Notes: generated from the sequence alone by a model not told the origin. A stretch of DNA of 64,000 nucleotides from Vicia villosa (GCF_029867415.1 NW_026705908.1:1-64000), one strand, 5' to 3'; counted from the stretch's first letter, positions 47,268-59,571 are shown. A program made the numbers and translations.

Positions 47268-47332
47268 GGCCAGGGATCGAACCCTGGACCCTTTGGTCAC
47301 ACGCACCTCTCGCCACCTAGCCAGCTCCGTTT
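47268..47332 (-). other. tRNA-like A-box/B-box module
   Basis: Minus strand TGGCTAGGTGGCG (47311-47323) as A box and GGTTCGATCCC (47273-47283) as B box, inside CCAGGG...CCCTGG, a T-arm-like stem. No acceptor stem. About 0.6 kb downstream of the TATA box. Confidence 0.58.
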
Positions 47333-47936
47333 TGTTGTTTAGAAACTGCAGTCAATGGGTTATAAAAGAAAACAAAAGACATAATGGAATTGGCGCGCGA
47401 ATTTTCAAATGGGCCAATGTGTTTATTACACCTGTTAATTTGTAAAACCCTTATACAAACACCAAAATCAAAAACGATGCCATGGATGAACTCGTCTCAT
47501 CACTCTGAGTTCAATGGTACATGCAAATTCCTGTAATTTGTTCTAAAATGAAAAGCCCCTATTTACACTCTCAAACCCTAACAATGGTAAGTTCTTTGTT
47601 CAAGTGAATAAAAGCAATTAACTTTCCAGAATCATGTATAACATCATTCTAAACACAGATACATAATCGAAATTCACTTATGATGCATAAAAAACTGTAA
47701 TCGAGATTAAAAGGTTTTAAGCAAACCGTGAGATAATGACAATGATTCCAAATGCCAACAGCTTCAAGAACGATTAGAAAACCTTCCAGGACCTTCAATG
47801 ATTATCTCTGAATATCCAAAAGCCTCTGAACCTCCCTCAAACTCAAGAACCGAATTGCACATTTCTTTGAATTTTGTTGAATCTTCAGCACGTTTTTCTG
47901 GGCAGCCAATCCTCCTCCTTGAGCCTGAGAAGGTTA

Positions 47937-47949
47937 TCTACTTATAGTA
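47937..47949 (-). promoter_or_regulatory. TATA box of solo LTR
   Basis: Minus strand TACTATAAGTAGA, matching the sister LTR at 13497-13508. Confidence 0.55.
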
Positions 47950-49130
47950 GAATAATTTAGGGTAAAGAAAATGCATCAAATCTCCCTTGAATCCAAAATT
48001 GAATTTTGATTGAAATTTGATTTTTAATGTTTCCAAAATTGGCTAAAATGTGGTTTTCTCTCCCCAATCTCCATTAGCACGAATTTTATATGAAATAAGA
48101 TATATTTTGATGATTGATTATGATTAGAAATTAAACCAAATCAAATCTTTTTTATTTTTCTTCCAAATATTTGATTAAACCATGGTTTTAATGAATAAAA
48201 AATTCAAGAAAAATCAAATATTCATCTAATTTTTGTGGTTTTGGATATGGACCTTCTAGATGGTTTAATGAACAAGATTGGGTCATAAAAAGTTGGGCCC
48301 TTTTGCAATAAAATTGATTTTAACCCTTATTTGCTTCATACACCTCACCCAAAATTGACCAACTTTGAAAAGGCATATCTCCCTCAATATTTAAGATATG
48401 GAAGAGTTATAGGACTTTTTGGAAACCTCAAGATGTCCTATACAATCCACTTTGGAACATATTTTTCATTTGGAGATTTTATCTTGATGATATGGCTTCT
48501 GAGAAAAAACTGCTTTTTGCGAGCTCCTAGAAGGACCTGTAATGTATTGGCTCATACCTCTCAAATGGTGCATTTCTTGACTTTGGACCCAACATCAAAG
48601 TTGTATAGAATCCAATTTCCTTGAGAATGAGCTTTGATTGCGGAATTTCTGAGAAAGTATGAGAGAGATATGATCAGTCAAAGTTGGGTTGACTTTCTCC
48701 TAGAAACCCTAAATTAGCAACTTGGACTTTTGATGATTTCTGAGCTCTCCTTGATGAATCATGATCAACCCTTGATCAAATGATGAACGTTACTTTAAAC
48801 TATTGCTCTTGACCAAAAATCAGGAATTTTGACTGTACTTTAACCATAGTTGACTTTTAGGTCAAATTAGTCAACTATTGACTATTTAAGCAATTGAATG
48901 AGCAGTAATTGGAATTGATGCTTGAATTTTGGCATGGAGATAGTTTGAAACCCAATAAACCATATGAAATCCATTGGAGACCTTGATTCATCAATTTTCT
49001 TAAGAGAATGCGAAACCCTAGTTCAGGAGGTCTTTAGTTAGGAGATAGTGCCTTGAGTTAACCATTTGAGCCTTGAGTCATTGTATGAGTTTGAAAGTGA
49101 AATGGGATGGGCAAATTTTGGGGTATGACA

Positions 49131-50334
49131 AATGTATTCTACTCAACAAATGTGACATTATAAAATGCAACACAACAACAACAACAACAATTATGCAACC
49201 ACAAGGCATAAGCTTGCATCAAATGTCAATATAGGCCATCACTTCATCGTCGTAACAACATCAATCCATCATACTAATCATACTTCATCACATGTTTCAT
49301 AATACACACATCATCATAACAACATCAATTCATCATATTTATCATACCTCATCGCATGTTTCATACATACATATATCATCATAATAACAACAAACATCAT
49401 ACTACACAAGTCAAGTAACGACATGACACAGTTAATTCAACTTCTTAATGAAAGCATATTTATTGCTAATTCATCACAAGACATCATTATCTCATCATGA
49501 GGAAAATACACATCATCTCAATAACACCGTATCGTCATGAGGAAAACACAATTCAAGTTGCACTATGACATGGTTGCGTCAAATCGTAATAAAGGGCATA
49601 CTTCATATGTTAAGACTACATAGTTCATAATTTAATCCTATTACAAGCACTAGGAAATTACATACTATGAATCATTTTATTCTATCATGGTATATTTTAT
49701 TACATTAGCTTTCCAACGCTTCGAACGACGCATAAATTGGAGCTACGGTTCAAAAGTTATGGCCTTCGAAAAATCTGTCAAAAATTGGATGTTGGGAGCC
49801 GAAGCATAACCTCTTAGGTCAATGCATAGATAATTCTGTCCCCCTCGGGTTCACACAGGTCAACCCTATGGTCAACTCATACTGAGTGTTTTTCCTGCAT
49901 GAGCCGACGCATGGATTCTTTGAGTTAACGCATGGTTGTTTTATGCCGAATTTTTCTGCAATTTTGTGTTTCTATGTCTACGATTCCTTGACCCTAAAAC
50001 CCATTTTTTCCATTAGTTTAAGAAATTTTAAGCCTTCTCATACATGCCTAAAACTAGGTTATTAACTACATCATCCTAACACAATTCTTATTAAACTATA
50101 GGATCAAAACCCCCAAATCCCACTCAAAACCCAAATCATCCTTTTGATTCTTTTCACATCAGTTCATCATAAAATCCTTAAATCTTCATGTAATCACACA
50201 TCACAAGATCATCATCATACCAATACAAAATCAACAACAACATTCATATGTGAAATCCACATAAAACACAAAGAAGATGAAATCAAAGGAAAACCTAAGA
50301 ACATCAACATAGCAATCAAAACCCCATTTCTATC
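49131..50334 (-). mobile_element. Split solo LTR, third piece
   Basis: Continues the LTR from 45944 after the AATGT duplication and ends with CTATC (50330-50334). Carries GCATA/ACGCATGG-type paired boxes at 49804-49935 in its U3 part. No gene seen. Confidence 0.83.
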
Positions 50335-50388
50335 TTTTGTACCCCAATTTTTGACCCTGAGATACAGCATTATTTTGTGGATAGTAAG

Positions 50389-50420
<32 letters not shown>

Positions 50421-51831
50421 TATTACTATTCATATTTCATTTACTAACAAAAAATATACAAAATGAGATTGTGTTTTGCTTGTTGCTTGTTTCCCAAGGT
50501 AGTTGGTTGATCAAGAGGCTCAGACAAGATTAGGGTTTTAAACCCCAAAAAGGAGCTCAAGAATTATCATATGCTCAAATTATTATCCCCATCAAAATCA
50601 AAGTCCAAGATTGGCTCAATTCAAGATCTACTACTTCCAATTTCATCTGGTGCACAAATTAGGGTTTTGACCTAATTCATCTAGGGAGTTGACTTTTAAT
50701 CAGGACATGGCTCCATAGCTCAAACTATGATTCAAGAATCTCCAATACAACATTATAATTCACTCATGTCATCCATTTGAAGAGTAGATCTTGATTCAAT
50801 ATAAAGTCACAAAAATACAATTTATCTAGAAAAAGTCAACTGTCCAAGATTATCTTTGATTTTTAAGGAATTTGGTCAACCATGGACTTTTGAAGATCAA
50901 AATCACTAACATATGATTATTGAAATCATTTGATCAATAAAATAAATCAAGAATCAAAAGGCAACAAAAGTCAAAGTTGGAAAGTTCAAAGACTTAGAAA
51001 AATTCCAACTATTTTCAAGTGTTTTAGCTATAACTTCATGTGCAAGTAACTTCAAATTTCAAGTATGCAACGAAAAAATCTTTTGACATGAAAGTTGTAG
51101 ATCTTGATCCAATGAACAACTTTGTCACATATAATTTTTCCCAAAAAATGAATCATTTGAGAGTTATGGGATCATGAAGTTTCTAACAAAAGACTTAGAA
51201 AATTCTAAGTGTTTGAAACCTAGTTTTTTCTTAACTTTATGGATTCTTTTCACCAAGATTCAAGATAAATTTGAAGGAGAATCAAAGACCAAAGTTGAAG
51301 ATTGTTTCAAGGGCTTTCCAAAGAGACCATTAGCATAAGATTCCAATGCTTGAGCTAAGAGATATGAATTTGTGAATAGGGCACCATAACACTTGAAATT
51401 CAAGCCATGAACATGAAGAACAAAGTTTCAAACACATCCAAATCTGAAAGAATCAAGCATTAAATGTCCTCTAACTTGTTCAGGCACCATAATCAGATGA
51501 TTTTACTTGCTTTTGAGCTATGGACCAAGTGTATCAAGCATTGTCCAAGAATTATTTCCATTTCAAGACTAAAGTGGTGACTTCCATTTTGAAAAAGCCA
51601 ACTTTAATCACAAAGCCCACTCTCCTTGAGCTTCCAACTTGTTTCTTCTACATACACTCCACCAAAAGTTTAGACAAATCATGTTTAAAGTATCCAACCA
51701 CTCCAAGCATGCTTGTACTATCCATAGGAACCATGAATTTCTCATTTCTTCACCAAGAAGCAAAGTGACCCAAATTGAGCATGTGATATCCTATTGATCT
51801 GATTCCTTCACCCATAAACCACATTTCTTGC

Positions 51832-51843
51832 TCATAAATAGAG
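51832..51843 (+). promoter_or_regulatory. TATA-like box of solo LTR
   Basis: TCATAAATAGAG, about 1.5 kb into the LTR, equivalent in place to the other Ogre LTR TATA boxes. Confidence 0.45.
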
Positions 51844-52744
51844 ACCAAAGCCTCTTGCATCAAACACACCTTAATTCTCCAAGTTACCCTCTCATCCAAA
51901 ATCTTCAAAATCGTCACTTGTACAAACTAGTGAATTTTGAGTTCCAAGCTTGTTCAGTGTCAAACAAGCACTCAAACATCCTCCATACACCTCATAGAAA
52001 CTGTCCATACCCTCATTTTAGGTCTGTAACCACTAAAACACCATCCTCCTTCAAGCTTTGCACTTGGATTCGAGTAGAGCAATACATGCTACTTTGAATC
52101 CAACTAAGCATCCAAACACATCATATACCACCTATAGAAGCTATTCAAACCATAAAATAGAATCTGTAAATCTCCATCAACATCCATCATTTGTACTTGA
52201 ACCATTTACAGTTGAGGTCGGGTAGAAGAATCCAGGCAGTTCCAAAAGCTTCCAAGCATTCATTTAGCATCCTTAAGGTCTAAGGAAGCTATCCAGATCA
52301 TTCAAACACTTTTGGGATCCCTCCATTGCAGGTTTCGAATTCCAGTTTCAGAGGTAAAACTTCAAACTCTAACTCTCTTATTTGTGTACCTATTTGAACA
52401 AAACTCGATACCATTATGATTAGCACAATGTAGGGATCAAAAGCCCTCTGGTTATGGTCATTATTCATCACATACACCATTTAATTTCATTTTGAAAAAT
52501 TAGGATTCTTAGTGTTTTCTGAGAAATTCATGAGCCACGGTTAAAATAAATTGGTAAAAGATACATAGTTGAACTCGTCTTGAAAAAGCACACAAGTTTC
52601 ATGTTTGAATTTTTGAAAATGATTAAGGTTTGATGATGTTTGATTTTCTGAAGATGGTGAACGTGAGGTTGAAGATGAAGTCAAATTCGAATTTATAACA
52701 TGTTTTCTCTTATTTACTTGTGCGTGTATTTGTTAAACACCTGA

Positions 52745-52806
52745 AGGGCTTTGGCTCAGTGGCCAAGTTTTGATTTTGAAACCATAAGGGTGTGGGTTCA
52801 AGTCTC
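52745..52806 (+). other. tRNA-like A-box/B-box module
   Basis: A box TTGGCTCAGTGGCC (52751-52764) and B box GGGTTCAAGTC (52794-52804), about 0.9 kb downstream of the TATA box, sense orientation. No acceptor stem. Confidence 0.57.
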
Positions 52807-53650
52807 TCCAAGGCCAAAGCATATTTTTTTATCACTTGTTTTTTCACCTTTTTCTTTTATCTTTGATAATTTATTTTAAATAGCAAATTAAATCATTTTG
52901 ACTTGAAATTTTACACACTTATCATTTAGCTTGTCTATTTTTAGAATATGATTAAAAAATCCAAAAAAAATACTATTTGATCATATTAAAATTAAATCAA
53001 AAACAAGTCTTTTATGCTTTTAAAATCAATTTCCTTTTAATATTTTTCACGAAGTAAAATCCTAATATTTTTGTGTGAATCTTTGTAGGGTTACGTTAAA
53101 GTCACCTTGACAATATCATGTTCCCTTAAACCAAATCTCTTCTAGGGTTTGGTCTTTTAAATCTATTTAAAAATCAATTAGGTTTAGGTGTGTTTCAAAA
53201 CCCTAATTCAAAGCCCTAATCTTGAAAACCCTAATTTGAAATTCCTTTGATCTCTAGCAATGTCATGTTAACATAATTTGTTTGCTTTGATCTCTCCTTG
53301 TTTGTGTACTTGTACATACTTGTTGATATTTTTATCCTTGTACATTTATGCTTTATTTATGGTATTGACATTGTATATACATACTTTGTTTACTAACCAA
53401 ATGCATGAGATATCCATCCATCATCCATCATATTCATTCATATATGAAATGATTCAAGGTATAAACATCCTTTTATCCATCATCCTTTGAGTTTTACATT
53501 GATCTCTTTGTTATATTCACTTGTCTACTTTTGTGACACATGTTATCACACACACACACTTGAGGTATTCATGATTGATTGCTTAAGTTATTGTTGAAAT
53601 ATCCAAAGGAATGGGAATGGTATTGACTAAAATGGTTTTGAAAATGGTTA

Positions 53651-53873
53651 GTATTGTTAAAGCTATGCACCCCACTTGTTTTTGAAAATGGTTTTGTATT
53701 GTTAAAGTTCAACCTTTTTAAAATAAACCCTTGGTTTTGTATTGTCAAAGTTCAACCAACTTCTTTTAAACCCTAGCCTTGTATTGCTAAAGCTTGACTC
53801 CTTTATTAAAACTTGTTAAGTATTGTTAAAGCTTAACATTTTAAAAACCCGTTGAGTATTGTTAAAGCTCAAC
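53651..53873 (+). repeat. Six TATTGTTAAAG-loop units
   Basis: Six units share TATTGTTAAAG or a close variant, near 53652, 53697, 53739, 53781, 53821 and 53857. The last two form clean hairpins: GTTAAG/CTTAAC at 53815-53837 and GTTGAG/CTCAAC at 53851-53873. The other four pair only partly. Confidence 0.7.
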
Positions 53874-54315
53874 ACCCAAAAAGATTTTTTCACTTAGCTC
53901 TTTTATTTTCCTTTTAAGAGGAACTATAAAAGCTTTGACTTCCCTATTTGCACTAAAGGGGTGTGTAGGTCTGAGATGTGATGTCTTACCGAGCTCACTT
54001 TTAAAATCTTCTTTTCTCATCCTCCCACTCTATTTAAACCAAAAACACAAAGGCATTTATAACAATAATAAATAATAAAAAGGTTCCTACGGAGTACCGT
54101 AGATGTGAGGGGTGCTTAAAACCTTCCCCTTGCATAACAAACCCCCGTACCCAAATCTTTGATAAGTTTATTAGTTTTGATTTTAAAAATTTTTGTGGAT
54201 TTTATTTCGCTCTTTCTCCCATTTTCTTTGGAAACAATAAAGCAAGGTGGGGACTCTGTTTAAAATATGAGTTAAGTCATTCAATGGCTTTAGTCTCGCA
54301 AATTTCACCGCTACA

Positions 54316-54492
54316 CTATCTACTAATCATCATACCCAATTTTATATGGTTAGAACCCCACCGTCAACCTTAGCAATGTAGATTTCCTCTTCTCCTGTGC
54401 CCTGGCCTCCTCTTCTATCTTTTCTCCAATTTCACATTCTCTCTAATTTTCTCTTTTAGTTAACCTTTCACTAATTTCTTCCTTACCAATGG
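54316..54492 (-). mobile_element. Split solo LTR, fourth piece
   Basis: Short piece between the CTATC and AATGG duplications. Only LTR sequence. Confidence 0.78.
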
Positions 54493-56810
54493 TGTAACAC
54501 CCCAAAATCTACCCAACGTTTATAATAAAATCAGAGTGTTAAAAATTTCAATCAACATGAGGTATTACATTTCAACTTTAAAACAACCGCAAAAAACATT
54601 ATTATAACATAAACATAACACATATGAACATGGAGAAACTCATAACAAGCAATGAGTCTTCAAAACAAATCAACTTTAATAAAACCATGCAGCGGAATTC
54701 ACAACTTTTAAACTTCAACTGATAGCATCATTTTCTAATTTGAAACAACGGAATTTAAACACTTCAAATAACAACTTAAAAATTCAATTTAAAAACAACA
54801 AAGAACAAAACAAGTGTTCATTCCCCCCGAGTGCTATGTATCAGATCAAATGACATTAACTCAAACTAATAACGGTAACGGCTACTCTCCTTGGTTACCT
54901 GCACGTTACCAACAGAGGGTAACATTAAAACAGAAGGGGTGAGATATCGAATAATATAAATAGGCGCATAATAATTAATATATTAGAGAAGAATCATACA
55001 ATTATGCTACTTTATATCAACAACAAAGTGACATTCAACAAACAACATAATAATACGACAACTTCGAAATGCAACTCGAATGTGACTCAATTATGCATAT
55101 GCATGTGGTACCATTGGAGTAGAACTCACAACTTAAAATTGCAAGGTTATCGAGGCATCAAGGCATAAGCCTTCAACTTTTAACTTTTGCCAATCCAGGC
55201 CAACATGGTGAGCATAGCTCCAACTTAATAAGAATGTAATGGATGCGACTATTATGTATGGCACACCACAACAACATCAACAGCAAAACAATATATCAAC
55301 TTTCAACATTGGCTAACAAGCCTCCAACTGAAACTTGTCCATAAGTGGGACAAAAACCAACTTATTCGACTGTACCGGAAATTTCACGCATTCAACACAA
55401 ATTCAACAAAATAAACATGCCACAATTACCTACTAGTGTATACGAGCCCCCCCCCCCCCCACCCCCCCCCCCCCCACCCACCAAATTTCACCTAATTCCG
55501 GTTAATTAGTTTTACCGTTTAATTTACTAATTCGGCTAATTCAACATTATTTCTATACCCTGCTATTACTACCGATTATTAACTATTTACTGCTACTTGT
55601 ATTATACTGATATCATTAATTTTCTGCATCCAAAAATCCTACTATCATCAATAATTTCAACTCTCTTCCTAAAACATGTTAAACTTACTGTCTATTATTT
55701 TGTTCTACTTTTGTTAATATTCCTATACCATGCCCCTTATAACATTAACCTCTTATCCATACTAATCTATTAATAGAATGTGCTACGTTCCAATTCTCCA
55801 TCTATATGTAATTATGCACCACTTATCACTATGCCATAGAAAAAGAACAAAAATCCAAAAGAAAAACAGTAATGCACACGTACAGCAAAACAACACAGAA
55901 GAGAGAGAAAGACAAGGTGGGGCGCCCACCCTACCCCTAAGTGCATGGTGTCCGTCCTTCACTTGTGGGGCCACCGTCCCAGGTCATCCTCCACCCACAT
56001 ATTACATTCAATACAGTATTACGTGTTCCTATTTTCTTTTTTTCTATCCAGACTATTCATAATCTTTCAGATTTATTTTTGATTCAACTATTCCAATCAC
56101 AACATATATCAACATGAGGTCAACAACAACACCATGCCAACAACAGCAACATGAACAATTATTACTCGGCACGATTTCATCACATAGAAGCTACAATTTC
56201 ATCAAAATCAAACACCACATATTCAACACAGACAGTAGAAAGTCATATAGTCCCAATCCTACATATCAATCATCATGATCCTGGTTATAAAATTCGAACC
56301 CCACCCTTACCTGATTGGATTGAAGGTAGCTCAGATTCCTGGTCGAATCTCTAGAATTGGTTTTTGACAACAACTCTCTTTTCCCAACTTTGCTATAATA
56401 TCTTCCCGAAACTCTCTTCTTCTAATTTTCTTCTACTAATGTTATGTGCCTCAATGTTAGGTTTCTAATTCTCTGAAACCCTAAGTGATACCACTACCTC
56501 ATTACTTCTAATTGGGCCACTCAATATGCATGTACAGTATACTTACTCATAAGCCCACTTAATTTACTCACAGTATACCCCCATTTCTCATTGTCTCAAA
56601 TTCTCGGTCTACTTTTAATTATTCGAAAAATTCCCAAAACGCTAAATATTATTCTAACAATATTTCTAATACTAAAAATATCAAAATTCTCGATTAACTA
56701 TCGATCCGCTATCCCGTAATAATACCAACTGGATCGCTCAAAACGCGCAAAAATTCAATAAATACTGAAATAATCCAAATTAAATAATAAATCGAAATAA
56801 GGGTGTTTTA
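54493..56810 (-). mobile_element. Chromovirus-type solo LTR, duplication AATGG
   Basis: 2318 bp, TGTAACACCCC to GGGTGTTTTA, flanked by AATGG (54488-54492, 56811-56815). The right end should read CA, so it has decayed; the exact duplication and the continuing LTR sequence on both sides support the boundary. Related to the host LTR that begins at 25314 (shared CTGCACGTTACC and GGGGTGAGATATC blocks). A poly-C tract lies at about 55447-55485. No gene is supported. Confidence 0.78.
55447..55485. repeat. Poly-C tract
   Basis: About 37 bases of C broken by single A residues. It may be a slippage-prone site, and its exact length may be a sequencing artefact. Confidence 0.85.
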
Positions 56811-57015
56811 AATGGGCATAACACACACCCCCCCACTATTCCTCATGCTAACACGACTTAAGGCTCAACTAATTATTTAATCACTATTCTATTATTATTA
56901 TTCAACTATACAATAAAATAGCATAATTATCAGTAATTCACAAATAAACCACCATTTCACCAAATAATTCACAATTAAACAATTAAATAATTAAATAAAA
57001 TAAATAGGCATTACA
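56811..57015 (-). mobile_element. Split solo LTR, last piece
   Basis: From the AATGG duplication to AGGCATTACA, the far end of the LTR that begins at 25314. Confidence 0.8.
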
Positions 57016-57745
57016 GAGACACCTGGGAAAAACCCCATAACAAACCAGAGAAAGTTACTCCCTAGAAGAAAAGACAAAGATTCCTTTCGCACCGTCGTAA
57101 CATACCAATACCAGGTCAGTGATTCAACGATGACGACGGCGAATCCTTTACTCCTCTTAATAGAAGAAGATTTGATATCTTGCGCAAGGTGGATCACCTA
57201 GGGATGATAGTTAGGCCAGCTCTGGCGGTGGCGTTCAGGGTGATAGCCGACAAAAGGGACGGACCCTGGTGTTCGTTTCACCGGGTGAAAGGTCACCACG
57301 TGGAAAATTGTATACAACTCAAAAGAGAAATTGAGACCCTAATTCAACGCGGTAAACTGTCGGCGTACGTGAAAGAGGACGGATCAACAACTGCAAGAAA
57401 GAAAAGTCTGGAGCGTAAGGAATCCGGAACAGATAGAGCACAAACCAAGAAGGGCAAATCTTCAAAAGAAATACACGAGGCTCGCATGTCGCGGAACACC
57501 TTAAATACCATTTTTGGGGGGTTTGCAGGAGGAGTAGAAACTAGTTCGGCCCAGAAATGCTATGAACGCTTGGTCATGAACGTATCCCAAAATTAGATCC
57601 CAGAAATAGAGGTCGCAGTTTCAACCGTGGTGAGCTTGTCCATAAAAGACTCTAAAGGGGTATTGGCTCATGAGAACGACCCAATGTTTATCAAGGTTTA
57701 TATCGAGGATTGGAGCATCAGGAGAGTACTCATCGACCCTGGTAC
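57016..57745 (+). pseudogene. Broken Tat-like gag, second part, with protease start (copy A)
   Basis: Resumes the gag that stops at 25313; the copy at 60355 onward runs straight through this junction. The readable part (57180-57596) has a zinc-knuckle-like CSFHRVKGHHVENC followed by QLKREIETLIQRGKLSAYVK. Past a stop at 57594 the frame continues to VLIDPGT, the start of the protease active site (D-S/T-G equivalent), and is cut there at 57746 by the CACTA-like sequence. Early bases (57016-57180) have lost the frame. Confidence 0.8.
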
Positions 57746-58685
57746 TTATCGTGATAATGGAACAATTATGAAGTTCGTCTAGTTTGTGAAGCTATGAAAA
57801 AGAAATACAAAGGTGGATGAAGTTTCCCCAATAACTTCATACTTCTTATATTTTTTCCATAGTTACGCAAATTATATGTACGATAGCCAAGCATGCGCTT
57901 TATTAAGGTGGTGAAGACGAATTTGAAAAAAATCATGACAACAAACATTTATCAACAACAACAACAAAGCTTATGACGATGAAGAAGAAAAAAATATTAT
58001 GAAAATCATGTGAAAAACATCTTGTTTGTGAAGCTATGAAGAAGTACAAGGTGGATGAAGTTTCCATCATAGCTTCATGCTTCTTGTACTTTTTTCCATA
58101 GCTACACAAACAATATAAACCATAGCCAAAGTATGGTCTTTGTTAAGGTAGTGAAGACGAATCTGAAAAAATGAGAACAATTAATCAACTAAAACAACAT
58201 GCAACAAACGAGATAATGGAGAACTATCTAACAATAAGATGTAAGAAGAAGAATACCTTAACGTAAGAAGCACAAGATTCACTGCTAATGGCGAAGAAGA
58301 AGAGAAAATATGGGTTCTAGGGTTTCACTGCGAAGGAAATAACGCTATTGTCAATAAGTGAGAGTTAATTCGCTTATATATGGGTAAATTATTTCACAAC
58401 GGTTATATATCAACCATATTGATAAGTATTTATTTAATATAATATATCACAATGGTGGAACATACCAACCGTAGTCATATCCCTTTAATTTTTGTATATA
58501 AAAAATAAATAAAAAATAAAATACGCACCTTAACATTAAAGGAATAATATATATGATGGCGTTTAGGTTCGAACCCGTGAAAGCTTGATGGTTTTACCAT
58601 GGTTGGTTGCTCAACCATTGTTATATACAATTAATTTTTAATCAAAAAATAAAATTACTATGGTAGCGCCTTATTTTAGAGATGT
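57746..58685. mobile_element. CACTA-like remnant without left end, second copy
   Basis: Matches 22712-23652, including the duplicated foldback (about 57781-57872 and 58021-58112) and the GGTTCGAACCCGTGAAAGC near 58567. The first 290 bp including the CACTA terminus are replaced by gag sequence. Confidence 0.68.
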
Positions 58686-59005
58686 TGTTACGGTAAAATT
58701 TTGAGACTAGAGTCATTGATTGACTTAGCTAAGACATTTTAGTAGAGCCGCCACCGCGATTTATTGTTTCCAAAGGAAATGAGAAAATGAGCGAAATAAA
58801 ACCCACAGAAGTTTTTAAAATCAAAACTAATAAACCTATCAGAGATCTTAGGTTCGGGGGGTTGGTTATGCAAGGGGAAGGTATTAGCACACATCACATC
58901 TACGGTAATCCGTGTGAACCTCTTTGAAATATATATTTTTTATTATTATTAAACTTCTTTTTTGTGTTTTTGTTTAAATAGAATGGGAAGATGAGAAAAG
59001 AATAT
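58686..59005 (-). mobile_element. Ogre-type LTR end fragment, second copy
   Basis: Starts TGTTACGGTAAAATTTTG and matches 23653-23977. Same junctions on both sides as the first copy. Confidence 0.75.
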
Positions 59006-59571
59006 TGTACATATTTGAAATGTTTAGGCCGATCAGGCAAGCCAACACAAGAAGGAGGAGATAGATATAAGATAAGAAGGATAAGAGTTAGGACTAATCT
59101 TTAGAAGAAATTAGCCCAGCTCGGCATGGACCTTCAACCAAGCATGGACCTGCAACCCCGTATAGACCTTCTACCCGGTCAGGGTCCTCAGTCCAGTTGA
59201 GACAGATTCTTCAAGTAGGTGGACGTTATCATGAGTAGGGTCAGTAGCGTTCACCCTAGTCGGCCATAACGGTCATCCATGCACGAAATGACTCCACTGT
59301 TACAGGAGTTACAATCCTTTAATGACCAGACGACAGAAGTTACTATAGTTCGCTCATTATGAAGGGAATCCAAGGTTCCTCCATTTATGATGGTGATTAC
59401 TGCTCCAACAGCTATAAATAGGGCTCCCGGCCGAAGGATAAGCAAGACACATTCTATCTTGAGCTTGCACCACTTGCACGGCTCAAATCCCTAAAGCTAA
59501 GAACTACAAACTCTTGTGTGACTTCGTCGGAATCTTCTTCCGGGTGTAATCTAAAGTATTCTGCCGGAACA
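59006..59571 (+). mobile_element. Tat-like LTR, copy B
   Basis: TGTACATATTTG to GCCGGAACA, 566 bp, with TATA box GCTATAAATAGGG at 59411-59423. Directly followed by the primer-binding site. Confidence 0.7.

Larger units (their letters stand above)
45945..49130 (-). mobile_element. Solo Ogre-type LTR, duplication AATGT
   Basis: Plus strand TGTAGCAACCTGCCC...GGGTATGACA, 3186 bp, flanked by AATGT (45940-45944 and 49131-49135). Same family as the opposite-strand solo LTR at 12304-15551. The U5 block is seen as GGGAAGGTGTTAGGCACCC near 46062 and TGCCTACGTACCTCC near 46235. No internal region remains. The short frame at 48331-48624 mirrors a frame in the sister LTR and is U3 sequence, not a gene. 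Confidence 0.94.
50335..54315 (+). mobile_element. Solo Ogre-type LTR, duplication CTATC
   Basis: 3981 bp between two CTATC copies (50330-50334, 54316-54320). The right end TTTCACCGCTACA is canonical. The left end reads TTTTGTACCCC where relatives have TGTCATACCCC, so the TG start appears mutated; the duplication fixes the boundary. U5 features: TACGGAGTACCGTAGATGTG near 54088, GTGCTTAAAACCTTCCCC near 54112. An (ATC)n microsatellite lies at 50388-50420. The end of this family is the source of the fragments at 23653 and 58686. No gene is supported. Confidence 0.88.
25314..57015 (-). mobile_element. Chromovirus-type solo LTR split by four insertions (whole nest)
   Basis: A solo LTR of about 2.5 kb once the insertions are removed. 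It begins TGTAACACCTTAATTTC and ends AAATAGGCATTACA, and interrupts the gag whose halves are at 25313 and 57016. Its pieces are 25314-25813, 45496-45944, 49131-50334, 54316-54492 and 56811-57015. The flanks AAGGC (25309-25313) and GAGAC (57016-57020) match at three of five bases, with G/A differences only, as expected of an old duplication. The U3 side resembles the Tekay LTR here (an ACGGTTCAAAAGTTATGG block at 49746). Each insertion into it is bounded by an exact 5-bp duplication, which proves the piece order. Confidence 0.82.

Noticed and set aside
57766..57948. Small frames in the CACTA-like copies as transposase remnants
   Set aside because: No transposase motif; they overlap the foldback repeats.
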